A stretch of DNA of 55,214 bases from Flavobacterium aciduliphilum. GTDB taxonomy: Bacteria; Bacteroidota; Bacteroidia; Flavobacteriales; Flavobacteriaceae. Position 1 is the stretch's first letter. Every line of letters begins with the position of its first letter. The notes under the pieces are model-generated. The model did no database searches. It was not told where the DNA came from and saw only the letters and a list, made by a program, of their open reading frames with translations. Positions 36,196-44,470 of the stretch are shown here, piece by piece. The stretch covers positions 1 through 55,214 of the forward strand of contig NZ_QLSZ01000014.1 of NCBI RefSeq assembly GCF_003268855.1. Reading direction: 5' to 3'. The position numbers and the translations under genes are program-made.

Positions 36196-36969
36196 ATGAA
36201 TTCAAGAGAACAACAATTGAATGCTTTTAACAGACTGCTAGATATCATGGACGATTTACGTGCTAAATGCCCTTGGGATCAAAAGCAAACCTTTGAAACG
36301 TTAAGACATCTTACAATTGAAGAAACGTATGAATTGGGTGATGCCATTTTGAATAATGATGTAAACGAAATCAAGAAAGAATTGGGCGATTTATTACTTC
36401 ATATTGTGTTTTATTCAAAGATTGGAAGCGAAACAAATGATTTTGACATAGCAGATGTTGCTCATGAAATATGTGAAAAATTAATTTTTAGACACCCTCA
36501 TATTTATGGCGATGTGACAGTAGAAGATGAAGAAGAGGTAAAGCAAAATTGGGAAAAGCTAAAATTAAAAGAAGGAAAAAAATCTGTTTTGGAAGGTGTT
36601 CCTAAAAGTTTACCCGCTTTGGTTAAAGCAACTCGAATTCAGGATAAAGTAAAAGGAGTAGGTTTTGATTGGGAAGAGCCCCATCAAGTTTGGGATAAGG
36701 TTCAAGAAGAATTAGAAGAATTACAACAAGAAGTGGAAAAAAATGAGATCGATAAAATAGAATCTGAATTTGGAGACGTGTTGTTTTCATTGATTAATTA
36801 TGCTCGTTTTTTAAAGATTAATCCTGAAGACGCTTTGGAACGTACTAATAAAAAATTCATCAAAAGATTTCAATATTTAGAGAAAAAGGCGAGTGAGATT
36901 GGAAAGGCGTTATCTGAAATGACTTTGGCTGAGATGGACGTTTTTTGGAATGAAGCAAAAAAACTTTGA
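36196..36969 (+). CDS. mazG: Nucleoside triphosphate pyrophosphohydrolase MazG
   Basis: 257 aa with two MazG units. The N-terminal unit has CPWDQKQTFETLRHLTIEET and EIKKELGDLLLHIVFYSKI (ExxE...ExxD metal site). The second has VQEELEELQQEVEK and IESEFGDVLFSLINYARF. It hydrolyses non-canonical NTPs and helps lower (p)ppGpp in starvation. The gene is full length. A truncated aminotransferase follows 32 bases later. Confidence 0.95.
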   Translation: MNSREQQLNAFNRLLDIMDDLRAKCPWDQKQTFETLRHLTIEETYELGDAILNNDVNEIKKELGDLLLHIVFYSKIGSETNDFDIADVAHEICEKLIFRHPHIYGDVTVEDEEEVKQNWEKLKLKEGKKSVLEGVPKSLPALVKATRIQDKVKGVGFDWEEPHQVWDKVQEELEELQQEVEKNEIDKIESEFGDVLFSLINYARFLKINPEDALERTNKKFIKRFQYLEKKASEIGKALSEMTLAEMDVFWNEAKKL

Positions 36970-37001
36970 TAAGCATCTTTTTAGTCATATCGTAGCAGTT
37001 A

Positions 37002-37421
37002 TTGACAAGTGGGGTATTAGATGATTTTATTAAGAAATCAAATTTTAATTCTATGATAGAAGGTGTCTCAACTCTTTCACAAATTACTGCTTCCGTGGCG
37101 CTAGAAAAAGCTTGGAATTGGAAAGAAGGATATATTCAAAATCTTGATAAGAATAGAAAATTGGCTACTGAAATTATTAATAATTCTTCATTATTACAAA
37201 CGAGCTGTCCAGAAGCAACTTTTGTAATTTTTCCAAAAATAATCTGTGACATATCCAGTGAGGAATTTGTAAAAAAAGCTTTGGAAAAAGGAAAAGTAGC
37301 TATAGTTCCAGGAAGTGAAAGTTGGATTGGTCCAGGAGCACAAGGTCATGTAAGAATTTGTTTTTCTACGGCTACGTCGATATTAGAAGAAGGATTACAT
37401 CGAATTTTGCATTCGTTTTAA
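37002..37421 (+). pseudogene. C-terminal remnant of a class I/II aminotransferase
   Basis: The 139-codon frame starts at a weak TTG and aligns only to the last third of PLP aminotransferases: GVSTLSQITASVALEKAWNW, EATFVIFPKI, GKVAIVPGSESWIGPGAQGH and VRICFSTATSILEEGL. The PLP-lysine and cofactor-binding regions (about 230-250 residues) are missing and not recognisable upstream, where mazG ends 32 bases away. This looks like a deletion that removed the 5' part. The remaining frame is undamaged, so the event may be fairly recent. Overlaps the convergent MutS2-like gene by 4 bases. Confidence 0.75.
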
Positions 37422-39592
37422 TTCTTTGGACGTTCTACAAATTCGAGAGCCTCTAGACTGACTTTTGATGTGAAAATCCCATAATTAACAGTTGCCTTGT
37501 TTCGTTCAATAGCGTCAATCGTTCCTACAGATTTTCCATCAATCATTCTGACACGATCGCCAACAATAGGAATCACTTTTGGTTTGTTCTCTTCCGCTAT
37601 TTTTGCTTTTTGTTTCTTTTCTTTTTTTACTTTACGAATTTCTTCTACTTTAGTATTCACTTCTTTTACAATAGCTTCTACAATCTTTTCTTTTTCCTTT
37701 TTTTCTTTAACAGAAACTTTTTTCTTTTTTGAATTTTCAATTTCAATAATTTTTAAAAACTCACCAATAATAACTTTTTTATCTTTTTTAGTAAAGTAAT
37801 GTTCCGAAAGATCGTCTAGTTTTTGCCCTAGATAAATGAGACGTTGATTGGAATCATATAATTCTTGGTATTTTTCTAATTTATCTTGAATGCGAGCATT
37901 AATGTGTTCCATTCGCTTGCTTTCTTCTCGTGCTTTATTTTCTTCCTCTTTTAGAATTAAAGATGTTTTTTCAAGTTTAGAACGTTCTTTTTGAAGCGTG
38001 GCTATGGTTTTATCAAAACGTACTTTTCCTTTTTCAATTTTCTTTTTCGCACGATTTATTAAACCATAAGGAATGCCGTTTTTTTGAGCTACTTCAAATG
38101 TAAACGAGCTTCCAGCTTGACCTAAAACAAGTTTGTACATGGGCTCTAACGATTTTTCATCAAAAAGCATGTTGGCATTTGACGCAAAAGGAAGTTCATT
38201 AGCAAGAATTTTTAAATTGGAATAATGCGTGGTAATGATACCGAAAGCTTCTCGATGATAAAATTCTTCAAGAAAAGTTTCGGCCAACGCTCCTCCTAGT
38301 TCGGGGTCAGAACCTGTTCCAAACTCATCTATTAAAAACAAGGTTTTGGCATTACATCGTTTCAAAAAGTAGTTCATGTTTTTGAGTCGATAACTGTAGG
38401 TACTTAAATGATTTTCAATAGATTGATTGTCTCCAATGTCAGTAAGAATTCGATCGAATAAAAAAGTTTCACTGCGCTCATGAACGGGGATTAAAAAACC
38501 ACATTGAAGCATGAGTTGGAGTAGTCCTACCGTTTTCAATGAAATCGTTTTTCCTCCAGCATTTGGTCCAGAAATTACAATAATTCTATTTTCATTTTTT
38601 AATTCTATAGTTTGAGGAAATGTAGGCTCGTTTTTACTTTTATTGGTTAAAAATAAAATAGGATGGTAAGCATCTCTAAAAAAAAGTCTTTTGGTATCGG
38701 TAATCTTAGGGAGAATAGCATTAATCTTATAAGCGTACTTTGCTTTTCCAGCAATTACATCGATGTCACTCAAAAAGTTTTGATATTCCATCAAGAGTTC
38801 ATAAAACGGACGAATATCATGAGTCAGTCTTCTTAATATTTTCGTAATTTCTTCTCGTTCTTCATACTCCAAATTGGATAATTCTCTTGAGTATTTCAAG
38901 GTAGTTTCGGGTTCAATATAAGCGATACTTCCCGTTTTAGAACTCCCCATTATAGAACCTTTCACTTTCTTTCTATACATAGCCAACACCGCAAGCACTC
39001 GTCTATTGTCTACAATGCTTTCCTTAATATCATCGAGATACCCAAGACTGTTGTATTGGCTTAAAGCCATACCAAAACTCTGATTTATTTTTCCGCGTAC
39101 AACTGTAATGCTACGACGTAAATCGAGAAGTTCTGGAGAGGCATTGTCTTTAATGATGCCGTATTTATCGACCACTTCATCTATTTTCTGAATGATGCTT
39201 TTGGTGTAAACAACTTGATTCGCTCTAGTTTGTAATTTAGGGTAATACTCTTGAAATTTTTTTAAAAAAAGGATGAGTTGATTAGCTGTTTCAGAAAGTG
39301 TGGCAATTTTCCGAAAAGTAATAGTTTCCAAGAAGCTGTCTTCAATAGATAACATTTTCAAGTCATTAGTAAGCGTCTCAAAACCATGATTGGGAAGCGC
39401 ATTATTATTCGAAAAACTTGAAAGATATTCAGAGGTTTGGAGCAAGACGTCCATCAATTCTTCTTTATCCTTTATGGGTGAAATACCTAGGGATTTTTCT
39501 TTTCCAATTTCGGTAACACATAATCCGGAAAGTGTATGTAAAACCGTATTAAATTCTAAATCTTGTAGGGTTTTGTCGTTTATCGAAATCAT
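37418..39592 (-). CDS. mutS2: MutS2-like ATPase without Smr domain
   Basis: 724 aa from ATG 39592 (MISINDKTLQDLEF). The frame extends to a TTG at 39613, but that TTG lies in the -7 box of the promoter (39611-39618). It has a MutS core/lever and an ABC ATPase with Walker A SGPNAGGKT near residue 340, FLIDEFGTGSDP (Walker B) and ITTHYSNLKILA (His switch). A long coiled coil follows, very rich in Lys/Glu, and a KOW-like end (VGDRVRMIDGKSVGTIDAIE). The C-terminal Smr nuclease domain typical of MutS2 is absent, as in many Bacteroidota homologues. Confidence 0.85.
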   Translation of the reverse strand: MISINDKTLQDLEFNTVLHTLSGLCVTEIGKEKSLGISPIKDKEELMDVLLQTSEYLSSFSNNNALPNHGFETLTNDLKMLSIEDSFLETITFRKIATLSETANQLILFLKKFQEYYPKLQTRANQVVYTKSIIQKIDEVVDKYGIIKDNASPELLDLRRSITVVRGKINQSFGMALSQYNSLGYLDDIKESIVDNRRVLAVLAMYRKKVKGSIMGSSKTGSIAYIEPETTLKYSRELSNLEYEEREEITKILRRLTHDIRPFYELLMEYQNFLSDIDVIAGKAKYAYKINAILPKITDTKRLFFRDAYHPILFLTNKSKNEPTFPQTIELKNENRIIVISGPNAGGKTISLKTVGLLQLMLQCGFLIPVHERSETFLFDRILTDIGDNQSIENHLSTYSYRLKNMNYFLKRCNAKTLFLIDEFGTGSDPELGGALAETFLEEFYHREAFGIITTHYSNLKILANELPFASNANMLFDEKSLEPMYKLVLGQAGSSFTFEVAQKNGIPYGLINRAKKKIEKGKVRFDKTIATLQKERSKLEKTSLILKEEENKAREESKRMEHINARIQDKLEKYQELYDSNQRLIYLGQKLDDLSEHYFTKKDKKVIIGEFLKIIEIENSKKKKVSVKEKKEKEKIVEAIVKEVNTKVEEIRKVKKEKKQKAKIAEENKPKVIPIVGDRVRMIDGKSVGTIDAIERNKATVNYGIFTSKVSLEALEFVERPKN

Positions 39593-39610
39593 AATAAAAA
39601 TTAGAATTTT

Positions 39611-39642
39611 CAAAGTTACAAAGGATGAAACTCAAAAAGCAA
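39611..39642 (-). promoter_or_regulatory. Bacteroidota-type promoter of the MutS2-like gene
   Basis: On the minus strand a TTG, a 21-base spacer and then TAACTTTG (box at 39611-39618). This supports ATG 39592 rather than the TTG at 39613, which is inside the -7 element. Confidence 0.65.
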
Positions 39643-39652
39643 TAGATTTTTA

Positions 39653-39660
39653 TATTTTTG
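39653..39660 (+). promoter_or_regulatory. -7 element of ung
   Basis: TATTTTTG followed by AT, 13 bases before the ung ATG, giving a very short leader. It is divergent from the MutS2-like promoter. Confidence 0.45.
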
Positions 39661-39673
39661 ATAAAAAAAAACA

Positions 39674-40339
39674 ATGAATGTTAAAATAGAACCGAGTTGG
39701 CATCAAATACTCAGCGAAGAATTTGAAAAGAAGTATTTTCAGGAGCTTATTTCTTTTGTCAAACATGAATATGCTTCGCAGATTTGCTACCCCAAGGGAA
39801 GTCAGATTTTTTCTGCTTTCGATTTTTGCCCATTCGATCAAGTGAAAGTAGTGATTATAGGTCAGGATCCTTACCATGGTTTTGGACAAGCAAATGGTTT
39901 GTGTTTTTCTGTTTCTGAGGGTATTCCATTTCCTCCATCGTTAATAAATATTTTTAAAGAGCTTGAGAGTGATTTGGGACAACCTATTCCAAGTTCAGGA
40001 AATTTAGAACGTTGGGCAAATCAAGGCGTTTTATTGTTGAATGCCACCTTAACCGTACGTCAATATGAAGCGGGAAGTCATCAAAATAGAGGATGGGAAA
40101 CATTTACAGATACAGTAATTCAGCGCCTTTCCGATGGAAAAAAAGATGTTGTCTTTTTACTTTGGGGTGCCTATGCCAAGAAAAAAGGACAAAAGATAGA
40201 TAGAAGTAAACATTTTGTTTTAGAAACGGGACATCCTTCTCCCTTGAGTGCCAACAGAGGGTTATGGTTTGGAAACAAGCATTTTAGTCGAACCAATCAA
40301 TTCTTATTGGAACAAGGATTACAACCAATAGCATGGTAA
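39674..40339 (+). CDS. ung: Uracil-DNA glycosylase (family 1)
   Basis: 221 aa. Motifs are VVIIGQDPYHGFGQANGLCF with the catalytic Asp (GQDPYH), SLINIFKELESDLG, GVLLLNATLTVR and GHPSPLSANRG (HPSPLS loop). It removes uracil from DNA as the first step of base-excision repair. The gene is complete. A Kup fragment begins 4 bases after the stop. Confidence 0.97.
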   Translation: MNVKIEPSWHQILSEEFEKKYFQELISFVKHEYASQICYPKGSQIFSAFDFCPFDQVKVVIIGQDPYHGFGQANGLCFSVSEGIPFPPSLINIFKELESDLGQPIPSSGNLERWANQGVLLLNATLTVRQYEAGSHQNRGWETFTDTVIQRLSDGKKDVVFLLWGAYAKKKGQKIDRSKHFVLETGHPSPLSANRGLWFGNKHFSRTNQFLLEQGLQPIAW

Positions 40340-40343
40340 AGAT

Positions 40344-41006
40344 ATGATGGGTTGGTTTTATTCAAGAAAAATCAATAACCGTTTTGTAAAGTTTGCTAAT
40401 CTTGTAGAACAAACTTCTTTGCTAAAAGAGCTTAGTGAAGACGATGACATTCCAAAATATGCAACCCATTTAATTTATTTATCAAAAGCAGATCGAACCT
40501 ATGAAATAGAAGAGAAAATTCTAAAATCTATTTTTTCTAAAAAACCAAATAGAGCCGATATTTATTGGTTTTTTCACATCAATCGAACTAACGAACCTTT
40601 TACACTAAACTATGAGGTTATAGAACTTCTCGATGATAAGGTTATCAAAATTGTATTAAATATAGGCTTTCGTGTTCAACCTAAAGTAGAATTGTATTTC
40701 AAAAAAATAGTACAAGATTTGATGAGTAAAAAAGAATTGAACTTACACATTCGACCCGATGGTTCTACAAAATATAATGACGAACCCGATTTTAAATTTG
40801 TTATTATTGAAAAATTCCTTTCCGCTGAAAATGAATTTGCTCTAAAAGAAGGGTTTTTATTACACTCTTATTTTTGGTTAAAACACTTATCTTTGTCCGA
40901 TGCAAAGGCTTTTGGATTGGATAAAAGTGATGTGTTAATTGAAAGTGTACCCATAGTTTATCAGCCAATATCAAATTTACATTTAGAACGAAAACAAACA
41001 AACTAA
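40344..41006 (+). pseudogene. C-terminal cytoplasmic domain of a Kup potassium transporter (N-terminally deleted)
   Basis: The 220-codon frame starts MMGWFYSRKINNRFVKFANL and matches the C-terminal domain of KUP/HAK transporters: IPKYATHLIYLSKADRTYEI, EEKILKSIFSKKPNRADIYW, FHINRTNEPFTLNYEVIELL, NIGFRVQPKVELYFKKIVQD, FKFVIIEKFLS and SLSDAKAFGLDKSDV. Full Kup proteins carry about 400-430 residues with 12 membrane helices before this domain, and none is present because ung ends 4 bases upstream. The cut lies exactly where the last helix would end. It is either a deletion remnant or, less likely, a free-standing regulatory domain. The following porin gene begins 8 bases later. Confidence 0.75.
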
Positions 41007-41013
41007 CAAATAA

Positions 41014-42369
41014 ATGAAAACTAAGATAATTTTAATAGGGCTGTTCTATTCAGCACTTTCTTTTGCACAAATCGACACCACCAAAGTCAAGGTGCCTTTT
41101 GAAGGTATGGATCAAACGTGGCAGAATGGTTCCGATAGAAGAACCAATCCTTCATTATTGGCTACAAAATATTTTACAGGGAGTGTGATGCTCGATGCCA
41201 ATTATACACATTCTTTTAATAATCCAAATGACAATACCGTAGTGGGGTCTACTGTTTTGGCTCGTAATAATGAAATGCAAGTTTCTAGTGCTAATTTGGG
41301 TGGCGAATTTAATTATGAAGGGGCACGGGCTAAAATTATGATGCAATTTGGAACTCGTTCAACAGTGGTACCAAGAAACGATTATAGTGTATATCGTGGG
41401 CAATACGATATGTCAAATATGTATCGCTATTTATCAGAAGCCTATGCTGGGTATCATTTCAATAAATGGTATGGTATTAATGTGGATGCAGGGATGTTTA
41501 TGTCGTATATTGGTTTGAATTCCTATTATCAAGTCGAAAATTGGGAATATCAGGCTTCATTTACCTCCGATAATACGCCTTGGTTTTTTAATGGACTACG
41601 CGTACAAATGTTTCCCACAAAAAAATTAAAACTAGAAGCATGGATGATTAACGGTTGGCAAAGTTATGGACGATTCAACAGTATGCCTGGTGTAGGAGGA
41701 AATATTACATGGTGTCCGAATGAGGCTGTAAAAGTATTGACAAATGACTATTACGGAACGGATGCAGCAGGTTTACCTGGTAGGAAAAGATTTCATTCTG
41801 ATAACAGCCTCCTTGTTCGCTATTACAACCAACCCAAAGCGATGGGTATTAGTAGAATGGCTTTTTCTTCCACATTCGATATTGGTTTTGAAAAAGGAGA
41901 AGGCGTAGGAGGTTTTAACGGAACAGATTCCAATCCTGCACAATATTTCTTAAGTGGCATGGTATATCATAGAATATGGTTTAATAAAAATCAATTTGCA
42001 TGGACGCTTGGTGGAGGCATCATGACTAATCCGGGAAGATATTTGGTTCTTTTACCTACAGGGGATGCTAGTCCACTTCCAAATCCAAATAATCCAACTC
42101 AAACAGAAGGAACTCATCCTTTTGATACTAGTGCAGGAACTCAATTTAAGGGTTGGGATTGTTCAACTAACTTTGATTGGATGCCCAATCAGAGTATAAC
42201 ATTTAGAGTAGAATTTGTACATAGAGAAGCTAATGTTCCTTATTTTGCAGGAAGCGGTGGAGTAACATCGCCAACGGGTTACACTACGACAACATTGCCA
42301 ACAGATTGGCAACCCGATTTAGTCAAAATGGAAAACCGAATTATTTTTGCAGTATTATTTAGAATTTAA
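41014..42369 (+). CDS. Outer-membrane beta-barrel porin (OmpL/BBP2-like)
   Basis: 451 aa. A Sec signal peptide (MKTKIILIGLFYSALSFAQ) is followed by an all-beta protein with many aromatic-belt strands, ending in RIIFAVLFRI. Segments such as SEAYAGYHFNKWYGINVDAG, SYIGLNSYYQVENWEYQASF, NGLRVQMFPTKKLKLEAWMI and SITFRVEFVHREANVPYF match the putative beta-barrel porin-2 group. It forms a diffusion channel in the outer membrane. The start is 8 bases after the Kup fragment, so the two were probably one transcript with a complete kup. Confidence 0.8.
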   Translation: MKTKIILIGLFYSALSFAQIDTTKVKVPFEGMDQTWQNGSDRRTNPSLLATKYFTGSVMLDANYTHSFNNPNDNTVVGSTVLARNNEMQVSSANLGGEFNYEGARAKIMMQFGTRSTVVPRNDYSVYRGQYDMSNMYRYLSEAYAGYHFNKWYGINVDAGMFMSYIGLNSYYQVENWEYQASFTSDNTPWFFNGLRVQMFPTKKLKLEAWMINGWQSYGRFNSMPGVGGNITWCPNEAVKVLTNDYYGTDAAGLPGRKRFHSDNSLLVRYYNQPKAMGISRMAFSSTFDIGFEKGEGVGGFNGTDSNPAQYFLSGMVYHRIWFNKNQFAWTLGGGIMTNPGRYLVLLPTGDASPLPNPNNPTQTEGTHPFDTSAGTQFKGWDCSTNFDWMPNQSITFRVEFVHREANVPYFAGSGGVTSPTGYTTTTLPTDWQPDLVKMENRIIFAVLFRI

Positions 42370-42388
42370 TAAGTAGGGTATCGTTTGT

Positions 42389-42757
42389 TTAGGTTGTTTT
42401 TCTCTTCAAAAAAGAAACCAAAAAATAGACGATACCAATTCCAAATGTATACCAAAATAGATCACTCCATAAAAAACCTTCGCCTAATATATAATGTCCT
42501 AGAGTTGTATTTCGTATGGATAAAATCCATTCGGATTTGTATAACTGTTGGCATTCGATACTGTAACAAAAAAGGAGCGCAAACCCAAATGCGGTTTTAA
42601 GACTTTTATGAATTAAAATCAAACGCATTCCAAAGTAAATCATGATGGCATACAATGTGTCGCCCGTAAATAATGGAATTATGTTTGTTTTTCGTGACAA
42701 AATTCCTAGTAGAAGGGTTGTCCAAAAAAGAAAAAAATAATAGCGTCTTTGTAAAAA
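42389..42757 (-). CDS. DUF2809 membrane protein
   Basis: 122 aa from ATG 42757 (MFLQRRYYFF). An alternative ATG at 42781 would overlap sdaA by 17 bases. Four hydrophobic helices with LGILSRKTNIIPLFTGDTLYAIM and GEGFLWSDLFWYTFGIGIVY match the DUF2809 pattern. Function unknown. It follows sdaA, probably in the same transcript. Confidence 0.7.
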   Translation of the reverse strand, partial: FLQRRYYFFLFWTTLLLGILSRKTNIIPLFTGDTLYAIMIYFGMRLILIHKSLKTAFGFALLFCYSIECQQLYKSEWILSIRNTTLGHYILGEGFLWSDLFWYTFGIGIVYFLVSFLKRKTT

Positions 42758-42764
42758 CATCTTT

Positions 42765-44189
42765 TTAACAATCGGCAACATTTACAGCTACCGCCAATCC
42801 ACCCTCTGATGTTTCCTTGTACTTAGAGTTCATGTCTTTGGCCGTTTGCCACATGGTATGTATTACTTTGTCTAACGGAACTTTTACGTTTTTTGCATCT
42901 GTTTCAAGAGCCAATTCGGCAGCATGTATCGCTTTTATTGCTCCCATTGTATTGCGCTCGATACAAGGAATTTGAACCAATCCACCAATAGGATCGCAAG
43001 TAAGTCCTAGATGATGTTCCATGGCGATTTCGGCTGCCATTTGTACTTGTTCTGGAGTTCCCCCCATAACCTCACACAATGCTGCAGCTGCCATAGCCGA
43101 AGAAACTCCAATTTCAGCTTGACATCCACCCATAGCTGCAGAAATGGTAGAACCTTTTTTGAAAATACTGCCAATTTCACCAGCGACCATTAAAAATTGT
43201 TTGATTTCTTTTTCATCGGCTTGATGGTTTTCAATTACTAAATAATACATAAGTACCGCAGGAATTACTCCAGCACTTCCATTGGTTGGTGCAGTAACCA
43301 CGCGACCCAATGCTGCATTAACTTCATTTACAGCTAAAGCAAAACACGAAACCCATTTGAGAATTTGTCTAAATTTTACTTCAGTTTTACGAATTGTTTC
43401 AAGCCATTCTTGTGGGGTGCTATAATTCGATAACCCGATTAAGTTTTGATGCATATCGAAAGCCCGACGACGTACATTTAAACCACCGGGAAGTACCCCT
43501 TCACTATGACATCCTATATACATACATTCAAGCATCGTCCTCCAAATGCGCATCAATTCGTCATGAATTTCACTTTCACTTCTCGTGGACTTCTCATTCT
43601 CATATACAATCTCGGATATTTTTTTGTTTTGAGCCGAACAATACGCAAGCAATTCTTCTGCATTTTGAATCGGGAAAGGGAAAGCGCATGAAGTTTTAAT
43701 GGTCTTTTGGGTGTGGTTATGTTCTTCTTTTACGATAAATCCACCACCAATGGAGTAGTAGGTTGAAGTATATTCTTTGCTAGAAGTAAAGGCAGTAAAT
43801 GTTATACCATTGGCATGAAAAGGTAGAAAATTTTTATTAAAAACAATATCTTTTTCAATATTGAACGGAATTAAAAACTGGTTTCCTAAGTTGAGTTGAA
43901 GAGTCGTTTTTATGGAAGTAATTATTTTGTTAATGTTTTCAATAGGAATATATTCAGGGTCTTGACCACTCAAACCTAACATTATTGCCAAATCAGTAGC
44001 ATGACCTTTACCAGTTAATGAAAGTGAGCCATATAAGTCGATTTTGATATAATTTATTAAATCAAATTTGTTGTTATTTCGTAATTCTTCTAAAAACCGT
44101 TCTGCGGCACGCCAAGGTCCTAAAGTATGCGAACTTGAAGGGCCGATACCGATTTTTAACATGTCAAAAACAGAGATACATTCTTCCAT
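42765..44189 (-). CDS. sdaA: L-serine ammonia-lyase, iron-sulfur-dependent (single-chain)
   Basis: 474 aa, with beta and alpha domains fused. The N-terminal part has [20 protein letters not shown]. The C-terminal part has [15 protein letters not shown] and three cysteines for the 4Fe-4S cluster: [18 protein letters not shown] and IPCIERN. It deaminates L-serine to pyruvate. A -7 box (TATATTTG, minus, 44212-44219) lies ~25 bases upstream. Divergent from dnaK. Confidence 0.95.
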   Translation of the reverse strand: MEECISVFDMLKIGIGPSSSHTLGPWRAAERFLEELRNNNKFDLINYIKIDLYGSLSLTGKGHATDLAIMLGLSGQDPEYIPIENINKIITSIKTTLQLNLGNQFLIPFNIEKDIVFNKNFLPFHANGITFTAFTSSKEYTSTYYSIGGGFIVKEEHNHTQKTIKTSCAFPFPIQNAEELLAYCSAQNKKISEIVYENEKSTRSESEIHDELMRIWRTMLECMYIGCHSEGVLPGGLNVRRRAFDMHQNLIGLSNYSTPQEWLETIRKTEVKFRQILKWVSCFALAVNEVNAALGRVVTAPTNGSAGVIPAVLMYYLVIENHQADEKEIKQFLMVAGEIGSIFKKGSTISAAMGGCQAEIGVSSAMAAAALCEVMGGTPEQVQMAAEIAMEHHLGLTCDPIGGLVQIPCIERNTMGAIKAIHAAELALETDAKNVKVPLDKVIHTMWQTAKDMNSKYKETSEGGLAVAVNVADC

Positions 44190-44211
44190 AGAGTTAGTTT
44201 AGTTTGTGTGA

Positions 44212-44219
44212 CAAATATA
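44212..44219 (-). promoter_or_regulatory. -7 element of sdaA
   Basis: The minus strand reads TATATTTG, about 23 bases before the sdaA start. Confidence 0.5.
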
Positions 44220-44378
44220 AATGAATAACAATAAAATATTTAATTTCAGAAACAGATAAATAAGGTTTGGATGATTTCAGAGTTCTTATCTGGTTGGACA
44301 TTGCATAATTTTTAGTTTAAAATGTCATCTTGTCATATTACGTGTTTTAAAAACTGACAATTTATATAGATTTTTTCC

Positions 44379-44400
44379 TTGGCACAATCCTTGACATTTG
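44379..44400 (+). promoter_or_regulatory. Atypical dnaK promoter region (-24/-12-like TTGGCAC...TTGA)
   Basis: TTGGCAC at 44379-44385, 5 bases, then TTGACATTTG at 44391-44400. The first part resembles the sigma-54 -24 element with correct spacing to a -12-like TTGA (consensus TTGC). The end GACATTTG resembles a -7 box with GA for TA. Either would place the transcript start near 44406. No standard promoter is visible in the 281-base gap. Confidence 0.35.
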
Positions 44401-44405
44401 GGAAT

Positions 44406-44439
44406 TGAGCGTAAAACTCTGCTCACTCTTAGAGGAGCA
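44406..44439 (+). promoter_or_regulatory. dnaK leader with two mutually exclusive hairpins
   Basis: GCTC at 44421-44424 can pair with GAGC at 44407-44410 (stem TGAGC/GCTCA) or with GAGC at 44435-44438 (stem TGCTC-A-CTC/GAG-GAGCA, about 8 bp with one bulge). A strong Shine-Dalgarno AAGGAG at 44457-44462 lies downstream, 8 bases before the dnaK ATG. Such a strong SD is unusual among the genes here. Confidence 0.4.
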
Positions 44440-44470
44440 ATCAAAAAAAATAAATTAAGGAGATAAAAAA

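Noticed and set aside
37497..37799. A 100-codon plus-strand ORF rich in Phe and Ser
   Set aside because: It is antisense to the Lys/Glu-rich coiled coil of the MutS2-like gene, which creates long Phe/Ser frames on the other strand.
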